A stretch of DNA of 64,000 bases from Rhodanobacter glycinis (lineage in GTDB: Bacteria; Pseudomonadota; Gammaproteobacteria; Xanthomonadales; Rhodanobacteraceae). Position 1 is the stretch's first letter. Each line of letters begins with the position of its first letter. Shown one piece after another: positions 45,448-53,479 of this stretch. The notes beneath the pieces are model-generated. The model did not search any database. It worked only from the letters and a program-made list of their open reading frames with translations, and was not told where the DNA came from. Made by a program: the position numbers and the translations under genes. Location of the stretch: assembly GCF_900114325.1 (NCBI RefSeq), contig NZ_FOSR01000008.1:1-64000 (forward strand). The letters are read 5' to 3'.

Positions 45448-46373
45448 GATGCAATGTCCTTGGGGGCCTGATGAACCAGGCCGGCGTGCAGGGCGAGCTG
45501 CCACAACCCGTGGGCGGCGGCATCTTCCAGCGGTGGGTCCAGTTCGATATCGAAATGCGTGGCGGCGCGACGGTAGCGTTCGCAGAGCGCCACGTCGCCG
45601 ATCAATTGCAGTGGCGTGTCGCGGTGGGCGAGGCCATCGGCCAGCGCGGCACGAAACTCTTCGCCGACCAGCAGGCCGGACAGATAGTCGGGCACGCTTT
45701 CCGACGCCAGCGTGCCGTCGAGCATCAGCGTGCGGGCGGAGAACAATCGGCTCAGCGCGCCGGCGGCGCCGCTGTCGCGTGCCGTCACCACGCCACGCGC
45801 GAAAGCGTCCGGGTTTGCCGTGGCCGAAATGGTTCCGGTGCCGAGGATGGAATGCTGCTGCAGCAGCGCGAACAGCTCGCCGGTCATCAGGGTGCGAAAA
45901 CCGGTGACCTTGCCGTCGCGCACCGTGACCCACTTGCTGTGCGTGCCGGGCAGGATCCAGCTGGATGTGCCGGCGAGCGCCGGACGCAATGACAGGGCGC
46001 CAACCAGTTGGGCCTCCTCGCCACGCATCACGTCCGGCCCGTGCGGATCGCGCAGACCGGGAGCGATATGGACGTCCATACCGTCGGCAGCCATCAGTCG
46101 ACCCAGGGCGTGGCCGATCTCCGCCGCGCCGGCGGGCAGGTCGAGATAAGGCATTTCGCGCCAGCCATTGCGACTGCCGACCATGCCGCAGGCCAGCCTC
46201 GGCAACACGGGCCAGCCCTTGGTGACGGCGGAGAGCGCCGCATCGAAGCCACCCTCCGGCAAGTGACGCAGGCCCCATGGGCGGTGGCGGGTTTCCTCGA
46301 TGTGCCCCGCGCCATCAAGACGGTAGGCGCGGAGGCTTGAAGTACCCCAGTCGAGTCCGATCAGGCCGTTCAT
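45441..46373 (-). CDS. dgoK: 2-dehydro-3-deoxygalactonokinase
   Basis: A 310-residue ASKHA-type kinase that phosphorylates 2-keto-3-deoxygalactonate at C6. Motifs are the N-terminal phosphate loop [36 protein letters not shown], and the DgoK signature [11 protein letters not shown] with [16 protein letters not shown]. The first gene after the regulator, it starts 13 bp downstream of it. Confidence 0.94.
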   Translation of the reverse strand: MNGLIGLDWGTSSLRAYRLDGAGHIEETRHRPWGLRHLPEGGFDAALSAVTKGWPVLPRLACGMVGSRNGWREMPYLDLPAGAAEIGHALGRLMAADGMDVHIAPGLRDPHGPDVMRGEEAQLVGALSLRPALAGTSSWILPGTHSKWVTVRDGKVTGFRTLMTGELFALLQQHSILGTGTISATANPDAFARGVVTARDSGAAGALSRLFSARTLMLDGTLASESVPDYLSGLLVGEEFRAALADGLAHRDTPLQLIGDVALCERYRRAATHFDIELDPPLEDAAAHGLWQLALHAGLVHQAPKDIASC

Positions 46374-46386
46374 GCGCAGATTCTTC

Positions 46387-47094
46387 TCAAGCCTTCTTCG
46401 AATGGCGGCGAATGTTGCTGCGCGAATCGCTCACCATCTTGACCATGGCCTGACGCGCCACTTCCGGCTGGCGCCGGCGGATCGCATCGAGCACTTTCTT
46501 GTGGTGCGGCAGCGAGTACTTGAAGTTGCTGGCGGTGCGCGCCGACAGCACGAAGTAGGTGCCCAGCGCGGTTTCGACCACCGAGAACAGCGAGACCATC
46601 AGCTCGTTGTTGGTGGCGTGCAGCATCGCTTCGTGAAAGGCCAGGTCGGCCTCGGTCCATGCATCCAGGTTGGCCGAAGCGGCCATCGCTTCGTAGGCAG
46701 TGGCGAGGGTCTCCAGTTGTTCGGCGGTGCGGCGGCGTGCGGCGGCGGCGGCGGCGGCCGGCTCGATGATCTCGCGCATTTCCACCAGTTTCTCGACGAA
46801 ATCCTCGGTAGGCATCGAGGCGCAGCGCCAAGCCAGCACGTCGGCATCGAGCTGGTTCCAGTGGATGGTGTCACGCACGCGGGTGCCGGTTTTCTGGCGC
46901 GACTCGATCAGCCCCTTCGCCGACAGCACCTTCATCGCCTCGCGCAGCGCGGTGCGACTCACGTTCATGCGCTCGGCCAGCAATTCCTCGCGTGGCAGAC
47001 CCTCGCCGGGTGCCAGTTCGCCGCTGACGATCAAGCGACCCAGCTCGTGGATCACCTGATTGTGCAGGCTGCGCACGGCCATGGGTTTCACCAT
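46387..47094 (-). CDS. GntR-family regulator, FadR subfamily (DgoR-like)
   Basis: 235 residues. A winged helix (ELGRLIVSGELAPGEGLPREELLAERMNVSRTALREAMKVLSAKGLIESRQKTGTRVRD) is followed by an all-helical FCD effector domain with metal/effector residues in DLAFHEAMLHATNN and LPHHKKVLDAI. As first gene of the galactonate operon it is probably its repressor, relieved by galactonate or a related intermediate as in E. coli DgoR. I chose the ATG at 47094 (MVKPMAVRS), which has an AGGAGAG ribosome site 9 bp upstream. A matching operator lies about 100 bp before it. Confidence 0.9.
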   Translation of the reverse strand: MVKPMAVRSLHNQVIHELGRLIVSGELAPGEGLPREELLAERMNVSRTALREAMKVLSAKGLIESRQKTGTRVRDTIHWNQLDADVLAWRCASMPTEDFVEKLVEMREIIEPAAAAAAARRRTAEQLETLATAYEAMAASANLDAWTEADLAFHEAMLHATNNELMVSLFSVVETALGTYFVLSARTASNFKYSLPHHKKVLDAIRRRQPEVARQAMVKMVSDSRSNIRRHSKKA

Positions 47095-47194
47095 TGTTGC
47101 TCTCCTTGGAAGGTGCCGGGCGTGCCACGATTCCGGGCCGCCTTGTTGCCTGTCGAAGGGCGGGGAAGCCAAAGCCCCGGCCCGCCCTTATTAT

Positions 47195-47205
47195 TTGTAC
47201 TACAT
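47195..47205. promoter_or_regulatory. candidate operator of the GntR/FadR-type regulator
   Basis: TTGTACTACAT is a near-perfect dyad (TTGTA-C-TACAT) fitting the TNGTNNNACNA consensus of the FadR subfamily at 10 of 11 positions. It sits about 100 bp upstream of gntR in an AT-rich block, consistent with autoregulation of the whole operon. Confidence 0.6.
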
Positions 47206-47352
47206 AATTACCTTATAGCAGGTCACTTGGGAAGCGTCATCTGTTCGAAGCCGCTGATCTGCTGCATCAAGGACGTATCCCGGCCCGGCGTCGTGCCGGG
47301 TGGACGTGCGCGGGAGTTCGCCCAGGATCCTCCTGCAAGGATTGCGATCGGG

Positions 47353-47448
47353 GCCGCCTGCAGGCGGCTCGCAGGAGCCCGCTCGCGGGGGATGCTCTTG
47401 GCGTGGCATCCGAAAAGCCGAAAGCATCGCCTGCGAGCGGGCTCCTAC
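47353..47448. repeat. REP-like palindrome, family B (copy 2) with adjoining palindrome
   Basis: Arms 47371-47396 and 47423-47448 pair at 23 of 26 positions and match the element at 27198. A perfect 16-bp palindrome GCCGCCTGCAGGCGGC (47353-47368) adjoins the left arm. Confidence 0.82.
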
Positions 47449-47505
47449 AGGCCGCTGCTGCATGCACCGGGAGGAGGCTCGGGACGGGCGACGCGGGGTG
47501 GCGCG

Positions 47506-48141
47506 TCAGGCGGGGCGGAGCAGAGTGGCCAGTTCGTGCGGATGGGCAGCTAGCGCCTGTGCGCCGGCCTGCTGCAGCTCCTCGCGGCTGCCGAAGCCCC
47601 ACAGGACGCCGATGCCGGAAACTTCATTGGCCACCGCCCCCTCGATGTCGAAACGGCGGTCGCCGATCATCACGGTGTCTTGCGGCGCCGCGCCGAAATC
47701 GGCGAGCGCGGCGGCGATCATGCTGGCCTTTTCGCTGTGCGCACTGCTCGGGTCGGGCCCGTACAGCTTTTCGAAGGCATCGCCGAACGGCAACGATTCG
47801 ATGATCGGCGCGGCATGTTCCATCGGCTTGCTGGTGACGATGGCGAGTCGATGGCCGGCGCCGCGCAGCGCGGAGATGGCCTCGGCAATGCCGGGATAGA
47901 TCGCGTGTTCGCGCCAGCCCTGCGCCGAAAAGCGTTCGTGGTAGTAATCCACGGCGGTTTCTATGCGCAGCGCATCCCGGTCGAGCAGCGGCGCGAAGCT
48001 GTGGCGCAGCGGCGGGCCGATCCACGGGCGCAGGTCGGCAGGTGCCGGCACGCCCAGTTTGGTCAGGGCATGCCGGATGCAGGCGGTGATGCCCGGCTCG
48101 GAGTCGATCAGGGTGCCGTCGAGGTCGAACAGGCAGAGCAT
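47506..48141 (-). CDS. HAD-family phosphatase, phosphoglycolate phosphatase-like
   Basis: A 211-residue HAD hydrolase with a helical cap. Motif I is LFDLDGTLIDSE (nucleophile Asp6, with Asp8), motif II is AIVTSKP, motif III is the Lys in SEKASMIAAAL, and motif IV is MIGDRRFDIEGA. It matches Gph-like proteins, but substrate cannot be told. Its start codon shares bases with the pgk stop (TAATG), so it is translationally coupled to phosphoglycerate kinase. Confidence 0.85.
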   Translation of the reverse strand: MLCLFDLDGTLIDSEPGITACIRHALTKLGVPAPADLRPWIGPPLRHSFAPLLDRDALRIETAVDYYHERFSAQGWREHAIYPGIAEAISALRGAGHRLAIVTSKPMEHAAPIIESLPFGDAFEKLYGPDPSSAHSEKASMIAAALADFGAAPQDTVMIGDRRFDIEGAVANEVSGIGVLWGFGSREELQQAGAQALAAHPHELATLLRPA

Positions 48142-49322
48142 TACTTCGCGGCCCGGGCCTTGAGTGCAGCGACGGCGGGCAGTTCCTTGCCTTCGAGGAA
48201 TTCGAGGAAGGCGCCGCCGCCGGTGGAGATGTAGGACACCTGCTTTTCGATGCCGTACTTGTCCACCGCGGCCAGGGTGTCGCCGCCGCCGGCGATGGAG
48301 AACGCACTGGAATCGGCAATGGCACGGGCCAGCGTTTCGGTGCCCTTGGCGAACGCGTCGAACTCGAACACGCCGACCGGACCGTTCCACACCACGGTGC
48401 CGGCCTTGGCGATCAGCTCGGCGTAAAGCGCGGCGGTCTGCGGGCCGATGTCGAGGATCATCTCGTCATCCTGCACCGCGTCCACCGGCTTCACCGTGGC
48501 CGGTGCATTGGCGGAAAACGCCGGCGCCACCACCACGTCCACCGGCATCGGCACTTCGGCGCCGCGGCGCTTGGCGTCGGCCATGACTTTCTTCGCGGCA
48601 TCGAGCAGGTCCATCTCGACCAGCGAATTGCCGACCGAATAGCCCATCGCGGCGATGAAGGTGTTGGCGATGCCACCGCCCACGATCAACTGGTCGACCT
48701 TGCCGATCAGGTTGTCGAGCAGGGTCAGCTTGGTCGAGACCTTGGAGCCGGCGACGATCGCCAGCAGCGGGTGTGCGGGATGTTCCAGCGCGCTGCCCAG
48801 CGCGTCCAGTTCGGCGCACAGCAGCGGGCCGGCCACGGCGATGGGGGCGAAGCGGATCGCGCCATGGGTGGAGGCCTGCGCACGGTGCGCGGTACCGAAG
48901 GCATCCATCACGAAGATGTCGCACAGCGCGGCATATTTCTTCGCCAGGGCCTCGTCGTCCTTGCCTTCGCCCAAGTTCATGCGGCAGTTTTCCAGCACCA
49001 CCACCTCGCCGTCGGCAAGCTCGACACCGCTGAGATAGTCGCGCACCAGCCGTACAGGCTTGCCGAGCTTGTCGCCCAGCCAGGCGGCGACCGGCGCCAG
49101 CGAGGCGGCTTCGTCGAACTGGCCTTCCTTCGGGCGGCCCAGGTGCGACAGCACCATCACCTTTGCACCGGCGTCGCGCGCGGCGGCGATGGTGGGCAGG
49201 GCGGCATCAAGGCGCTGGGTGGAGGTGATCTGGCCGTGATCGTCGAACGGCACGTTCAAGTCTTCGCGGATCAATACGCGCTTGCCGTTGAGGTCGATGT
49301 CGCTCATGCGTAGGACGGTCAC
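48141..49322 (-). CDS. pgk: phosphoglycerate kinase
   Basis: 393 residues, full length for bacterial PGK. It makes ATP from 1,3-bisphosphoglycerate in glycolysis. Motifs are [18 protein letters not shown], the substrate helix [19 protein letters not shown] (usually VLLENVRF), [23 protein letters not shown], and the nucleotide loop [17 protein letters not shown] with [12 protein letters not shown]. The galactose route upstream in the window yields glyceraldehyde 3-phosphate, which enters here. gap and pyk are not in the window. Confidence 0.95.
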   Translation of the reverse strand: MTVLRMSDIDLNGKRVLIREDLNVPFDDHGQITSTQRLDAALPTIAAARDAGAKVMVLSHLGRPKEGQFDEAASLAPVAAWLGDKLGKPVRLVRDYLSGVELADGEVVVLENCRMNLGEGKDDEALAKKYAALCDIFVMDAFGTAHRAQASTHGAIRFAPIAVAGPLLCAELDALGSALEHPAHPLLAIVAGSKVSTKLTLLDNLIGKVDQLIVGGGIANTFIAAMGYSVGNSLVEMDLLDAAKKVMADAKRRGAEVPMPVDVVVAPAFSANAPATVKPVDAVQDDEMILDIGPQTAALYAELIAKAGTVVWNGPVGVFEFDAFAKGTETLARAIADSSAFSIAGGGDTLAAVDKYGIEKQVSYISTGGGAFLEFLEGKELPAVAALKARAAK

Positions 49323-49438
49323 GTGGGAACTCCCGTGGATTGCAGATGGGCTGCCATGCGGCAGGAACCGCGCATTGTCGTGCCCGTCCCGTGGCTATGC
49401 AAATTACACTGGGCGCTTTCCCGTCACAGGAAGGGCAC

Positions 49439-50101
49439 ATGGCCTCCGATCTCGTGCTGTACGGCTACTGGCGTTCCACCGCCGCCTATCGCGTCCGCAT
49501 CGCCCTGAATCTGAAGGGGCTGGCCTTCGAGAATCGCCCGGTGCACCTGGTGCGCGGCGGTGGCGAGCAACATGCGCCGGCGTACGCGGCGTTGAACCCG
49601 CTGGAGCTGGTGCCCAGCCTGCGCGATGGCGAACGGACCTTGACCCAGTCGCTGGCGATCATGGAATACCTGGATGAAACCCGCCCCGAACCGCCGCTGC
49701 TGCCATCCGATGCCGCCGGACGGGCGCGCGTGCGTGAACTGGCGCAGATCGTGGCCTGCGATATCCACCCGATCGGCAATTTGCGCGTGCTGCAGCGGTT
49801 GGTCACGCAGTTCGAGGCGCCGGAAGGCGAAAAGGTCGCCTGGTCGCGGCACTGGATCGCCACCGGTTTCCACGCGCTGGAAACGATGCTGGCGCGCGAT
49901 TCCGCCACTGGTCGGTACTGCCACGGCGACACCCCGGGCCTGGCCGACGCCTGCCTGATCCCGCAGTGTTACAACGCCCTGCGTTGGGGCGTGCCGCTGC
50001 AGGATTACCCCACGATCCAGCGCATCCACGCGGCTTGTGGCGAGCTGGACGCGTTCAAGGCTGCCGCGCCGGAAGCGCAGCCGGATGCACCGGAGAGCTG
50101 A
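49439..50101 (+). CDS. maiA: maleylacetoacetate isomerase (zeta-class GST)
   Basis: 220 residues. A glutathione-dependent isomerase of tyrosine catabolism converting maleylacetoacetate to fumarylacetoacetate. It has the zeta-class N-terminal motif YWRSTAAYRVRIALNLKGL (the usual SSxxxR serine pair appears as ST), NPLELVPSL, QSLAIMEYLDE, and the C-terminal PTIQRIHAAC. The hmgA and fahA partners are absent. It is divergent from pgk, and a family A REP palindrome follows the stop directly. Confidence 0.88.
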   Translation: MASDLVLYGYWRSTAAYRVRIALNLKGLAFENRPVHLVRGGGEQHAPAYAALNPLELVPSLRDGERTLTQSLAIMEYLDETRPEPPLLPSDAAGRARVRELAQIVACDIHPIGNLRVLQRLVTQFEAPEGEKVAWSRHWIATGFHALETMLARDSATGRYCHGDTPGLADACLIPQCYNALRWGVPLQDYPTIQRIHAACGELDAFKAAAPEAQPDAPES

Positions 50102-50103
50102 AT

Positions 50104-50199
50104 GTAGGAGCGCACCCTGTGCGCGATAAGCTTTACCGCATTTTTGCGGAGGCGCCGGCGGTCCATGTCAAAAGCATCGCGCACAGGGTGCGCTCCTAC
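50104..50199. repeat. REP-like palindrome, family A (copy 2)
   Basis: Perfect 24-bp inverted arms (50104-50127, beginning GTAGGAGCGCACCC, and 50176-50199) lie between the convergent maiA and pilU stops. It matches the degenerate copy at 5614 and may act as a terminator here. Confidence 0.88.
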
Positions 50200-50205
50200 G
50201 CTCCT

Positions 50206-51324
50206 TCAGAACCCCATGCCGTAGGGGTCGTTGGTCAGCTCGGCAGAGGCGCCGGCATCGCTGCCACCCTCGGCCAGGCGCACCTTGAGTGCCAGGCCAT
50301 CGCGCGAGTCGGCCTTCGACAGCGCTTCTTCCAGCTCGATGCGGCCGCTCTTGTAGAGCCGGTACAGCGACTGGTCGAAGGTCTGCATGCCGTCCTGCAG
50401 GCTGCGGTCCATGGCCTCTTTCACTTCGTGGATCTGGCCACGGCGAATCATGTCGCGGATCAGCGGGGTGTTCAGCAGCACCTCGGTGGCGGGGATGCGG
50501 CGGCCGTCCTTGCCGATCACCAGGCGCTGGCTGATCACCGCGCGCAGGTTCAGTGCCAGGTTCATCAGCACGTTCTTGTGCGCCGATTCGGGGAAGAAGT
50601 TGAGGATGCGTTCCAGCGTCTGGTCGGCATTGTTCGAATGCAGCGTGGCCAGGCACAGGTGGCCGGTTTCGGAGAACGAAATGGCCGCTTCCATGGTGTC
50701 GGTGTCGCGGATCTCGCCGATCATGATCACGTCCGGCGCCTCGCGCATCGCGTTCTTCAGCGCCTCGTGGTAGCTGTGGGTGTCCAGCCCCACTTCGCGC
50801 TGGTTGACGATGGACTTCTTGTGGCGGTGCAGGTATTCGATCGGGTCCTCGATGGTGAGGATGTGGCCGGAGCGGTTGGAGTTGCGCTGGTCGAGCATCG
50901 CCGCCAGCGTGGTCGACTTGCCCGAACCGGTGGCGCCCACCACCAGGATCAGCCCGCGCGGCTCCATGATCAGGTCACGGAAGATGCCGGGAAGCTGCAA
51001 TTGGTCGATACTGGGGATCTCGCTCTTGATCGCGCGGATCACCATGCCCACTTCGCCGCGCTGCTTGAACACGTTGATGCGGAAGCGGCCGGCTTCCTTC
51101 ACCGCCAGCGCCATGTTCAGCTCTAGGTCGCGTTCGAACTGCGGCACCTGGCCCTCGTCCATCAGCGAGTAGGCGATTTTCTTCACCATGCCGCTGGGCA
51201 GTCCGGTATTGCCCAGCGGATAAAGCTTGCCCTCGACCTTGATGTTCACAGGGGCGCCGGTGGACAGGAACATGTCCGAAGCGCCCTTGTCTACCATCAA
51301 CTTGAGGAAGTAACCGATGTCCAC
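50206..51324 (-). CDS. pilU: type IV pilus retraction-associated ATPase PilU
   Basis: A 372-residue GspE/PilT-superfamily ATPase that assists PilT in pilus retraction. Walker A is GATGSGKST at 130-138, the Asp box is ILTIEDPIEYLH, Walker B is VIMIGEIRD, and the His box is GHLCLATLHSNNA. The N terminus MDIGYFLKLMVDKGASDMFLSTGAP is PilU-like rather than PilT-like, and the longer C-terminal tail (SGRIELEEALSKADSRDGL, then about 20 residues) also favours PilU. pilT, usually the upstream neighbour, is not next to it here. Confidence 0.9.
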   Translation of the reverse strand: MDIGYFLKLMVDKGASDMFLSTGAPVNIKVEGKLYPLGNTGLPSGMVKKIAYSLMDEGQVPQFERDLELNMALAVKEAGRFRINVFKQRGEVGMVIRAIKSEIPSIDQLQLPGIFRDLIMEPRGLILVVGATGSGKSTTLAAMLDQRNSNRSGHILTIEDPIEYLHRHKKSIVNQREVGLDTHSYHEALKNAMREAPDVIMIGEIRDTDTMEAAISFSETGHLCLATLHSNNADQTLERILNFFPESAHKNVLMNLALNLRAVISQRLVIGKDGRRIPATEVLLNTPLIRDMIRRGQIHEVKEAMDRSLQDGMQTFDQSLYRLYKSGRIELEEALSKADSRDGLALKVRLAEGGSDAGASAELTNDPYGMGF

Positions 51325-51408
51325 CGTGTGAGCCCCTGTTTCGTGCGCATTGCAATAAGCGATTATGCCTGCTCACAATATGCGTTGACATGCCATGAGG
51401 ACTGCGTG

Positions 51409-52116
51409 ATGGCCCACAGATTTTCCCTGTTGCCCGGGTTCGGCTGGTGCCGGACCGTTCAGGTGGCAGGTGCGCTGCCGTTGCTGGCGGCGCTGCTCGT
51501 GCTTGGCGGCTGCGCCAGCGTACCGCCGCCGGATGCGGCCATGAACCAGGCGCAAGCCGGGCTGCAGGCTGCGCGACAGGCCGGTGCGGCGGATTACGAT
51601 CCGGTCGACCTGGGCTTCGCGCAGGACAAGTTCCAGCAGGCACAGACGGCCATGTCCAACCGCAAGTTCGGTCCGGCGGCGGATCTGGCGGCCGAGTCCA
51701 GCGCCGATTCCTCGCTGGCGCGGACCAAGGCCATGCTGGGCGCCGCACGGGCGCAAATCCAGCTGAAGCTGCAGGCGAACACCCGCCAGCGCGCGCAGAA
51801 CGAACAAGCCAAGGCCGAGAACGCCCAGCACGAGGCGCAGCAGCGGGCACAATTGGCGCAGCAACAGGCCGCCACGCAAGTGGGGCCGGATGGCCAGCCG
51901 GCGTCGGCATCCTCCACGGCTGCGCCTGCCAATCCGGCTTCGACCGGGCTGCCGGCCCAGGCACCGATGCAGCAGGACATGCCGGCACCGTCCGCCGCGA
52001 CGCTGGCGTCCCCGACCCAACAGGGCGGCAACGGTTTCCAGACCGTGCCTGATGCCGGCCAATCGGCCGGCAATCCTGCCAGCAGCTCATCGACGAACAC
52101 GGGAGGCCAGCCATGA
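51409..52116 (+). CDS. DUF4398-like lipoprotein
   Basis: A 235-residue lipoprotein with lipobox LVLGGC (Cys35). Residues about 40-150 form a helical, Ala/Gln-rich domain (AMNQAQAGLQAARQAGAADYDPVDLGFAQDKFQQAQTAMSNRKFGPAADLAAES) characteristic of DUF4398. A coiled-coil-like Gln/Ala stretch and a Pro/Ser/Gly-rich tail follow. It is coupled by a 4-bp overlap to a second, related protein. In Pseudomonas similar pairs precede an OmpA-like gene, but none follows here. Function unknown, probably envelope. Confidence 0.75.
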   Translation: MAHRFSLLPGFGWCRTVQVAGALPLLAALLVLGGCASVPPPDAAMNQAQAGLQAARQAGAADYDPVDLGFAQDKFQQAQTAMSNRKFGPAADLAAESSADSSLARTKAMLGAARAQIQLKLQANTRQRAQNEQAKAENAQHEAQQRAQLAQQQAATQVGPDGQPASASSTAAPANPASTGLPAQAPMQQDMPAPSAATLASPTQQGGNGFQTVPDAGQSAGNPASSSSTNTGGQP

Positions 52117-52772
52117 AGCGGTTCAGCAGACTTCTTGCGGTTGCCTTGCTGGCGCTGGGCCTGGTTGGCGTAGCCCAGGCGCACAAGGACGACATCGACA
52201 TCAATCGCCTGAACAACAGCCTCAACCAGCTGTCCAGCGACCCCACCCTGGGCATGTATGCCCAGGCCGACCAGGCCCTGGCCCGCAACGCCATTGCGGA
52301 GCTGGCCAATGCCAGCTCGCACGACCGGCCGCATGCGCTGTACATGGCCGAGCGCCGGGTCGACCAGGCCAAGGCCGCCGCCCAGCTGGAAGATGCCCGC
52401 ACCCGCCTGGCTCAGTTGAGTCGCGAGCACGACCAACTGCTGCTCCAGCGCAGCCAGATCGATGCGAATGCGGCGCAGAAGGAGCTGGAATTCCAGCGCA
52501 TGCAGTACCAGATGGCGCAGGAAGAGACCGCGCGCCTGCAGCAGCAGGGTCTGGAAGCCGCGAATCAGGCGGACCAGGCGCGTGCCGAAGCTGAACATGC
52601 ACGCAAGCTGGCAGCGGCGCAGAGCCGGGTGGCTCGGGCAGCCCGACGTGAAGCGGCACTGGCGGCCGAAGCGGCGCGGGCGATGCGTTCGCAAATGCAG
52701 CAGGACAGCGGGTCGGCGGCCCCGGAGCCCGTCAAGAAGAAGGCTCATCACGCGGCCGATAGCGGTCACTGA
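52113..52772 (+). CDS. periplasmic helical protein, partner of DUF4398 lipoprotein
   Basis: A 219-residue protein with a signal peptide (LLAVALLALGLVGVAQAHK), then an almost entirely alpha-helical, heptad-like body (ALARNAIAELANASSHDRPHALYMAERRVDQAKAAAQLEDAR through EETARLQQQGLEAANQADQARAEAEHARKLAAAQSRVARAARREAAL) and a basic C terminus. The segment around 50-95 resembles the DUF4398 repeat of the upstream protein. Translational coupling (ATGA) suggests the two act together in the periplasm. Confidence 0.72.
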   Translation: MKRFSRLLAVALLALGLVGVAQAHKDDIDINRLNNSLNQLSSDPTLGMYAQADQALARNAIAELANASSHDRPHALYMAERRVDQAKAAAQLEDARTRLAQLSREHDQLLLQRSQIDANAAQKELEFQRMQYQMAQEETARLQQQGLEAANQADQARAEAEHARKLAAAQSRVARAARREAALAAEAARAMRSQMQQDSGSAAPEPVKKKAHHAADSGH

Positions 52773-53066
52773 GCTCGCCAGGGCGTTGTTGCAACTTGCG
52801 GTTTTTACGGGTTTTTTACGTCGAATCGTGTGCTGGCGCGGGTTGCCGCGGGGTGCTTGCGCCCCCTGTGGACGGGGAGTAGGGTCAAGTTGCCGTGGGG
52901 CATTTTCGCCGCACGGCTTACTGACCTGAAACATGCGCCCATCCTTTCTCCACCGATGGTTCCGTGACCCGCCGAAGCGGCACGGAACGCGGGTGTGTGC
53001 GTGCTTTCTTCCGTTCGAGGGTGCACCGGTCAGGCGCCCAACGTCCCATTGCGAGGAGGTCGGATC

Positions 53067-53294
53067 ATGTTTGAAAGCCAGCAGCGTGACGATATCGAGG
53101 CATTGATGAAGGCCGATGCGGAGTTCCGCCGGCTCTACCAGCATCACAAGGAACTCGACAGCAAGGTGCACGACGCCGAGATCGGCGTACTCCCCATCGA
53201 TGACGCCACCCTGATGGGCATGAAGCGGGAAAAGCTCCAGGCCAAGGAACGTCTGCAACGCATGTGGACGGACAAGGCCCACCTCATCAACTGA
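53067..53294 (+). CDS. YdcH/DUF465 family small protein
   Basis: A 75-residue, highly charged helical hairpin. FESQQRDDIEALMKADAEFRRLYQHHKELDSKVHDAE and MKREKLQAKERLQRMWTDKAHLIN match DUF465, whose function is unknown. A strong GAGGAGGT ribosome site 9 bp before the ATG at 53067 fixes the start. Upstream 52773-53066 (294 bp) shows no gene. Confidence 0.85.
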   Translation: MFESQQRDDIEALMKADAEFRRLYQHHKELDSKVHDAEIGVLPIDDATLMGMKREKLQAKERLQRMWTDKAHLIN

Positions 53295-53317
53295 GCCTGC
53301 ACGGTTTCGCATGACAT

Positions 53318-53361
53318 GCGGCCCCGGGGCACTTCCGAGCAGGAAGTGTTGCCGGGGCCGC
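53318..53361 (+). terminator. long hairpin after the DUF465 gene
   Basis: Two stacked perfect stems: GCGGCCCCGG/CCGGGGCCGC (outer, 10 bp) and CACTTCC/GGAAGTG (inner, 7 bp) with loop GAGCA. The T-tract after it is poor (CGCGTTT), so termination may be partial. Confidence 0.65.
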
Positions 53362-53479
53362 CGCGTTTAGCCTGAAGCGTTCCGGTACGGGGAGTTCCGG
53401 GTCGCTGCAGTGGCTCGGGTATCATGAACGTTCATACCGGAACGCCACGGCGTTCCATTGCTTTGGCCACGGAGCCCCC

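Larger units (their letters stand above)
47095..47505. promoter_or_regulatory. 411-bp gap: galactonate operon promoter and REP element
   Basis: No gene is seen. The gntR-proximal part has an AT-rich block (47188-47220) with the operator at 47195-47205. The other part carries the family B repeat at 47353-47448. Confidence 0.6.

Noticed and set aside
43700-45907. A 735-codon plus-strand frame over dgoD and dgoA
   Set aside because: It is a GC-bias artefact: the opposite strand encodes DgoD and DgoA with all catalytic residues, and this frame has no ribosome site or motif.
41998-47094. L-arabinose rather than D-galactose as the operon's primary sugar
   Set aside because: DgoD carries the exact galactonate-dehydratase residue set and DgoK and DgoA act on six-carbon intermediates. 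Arabinose oxidation would need an IlvD/EDD-type arabinonate dehydratase and KDA dehydratase, which are absent.
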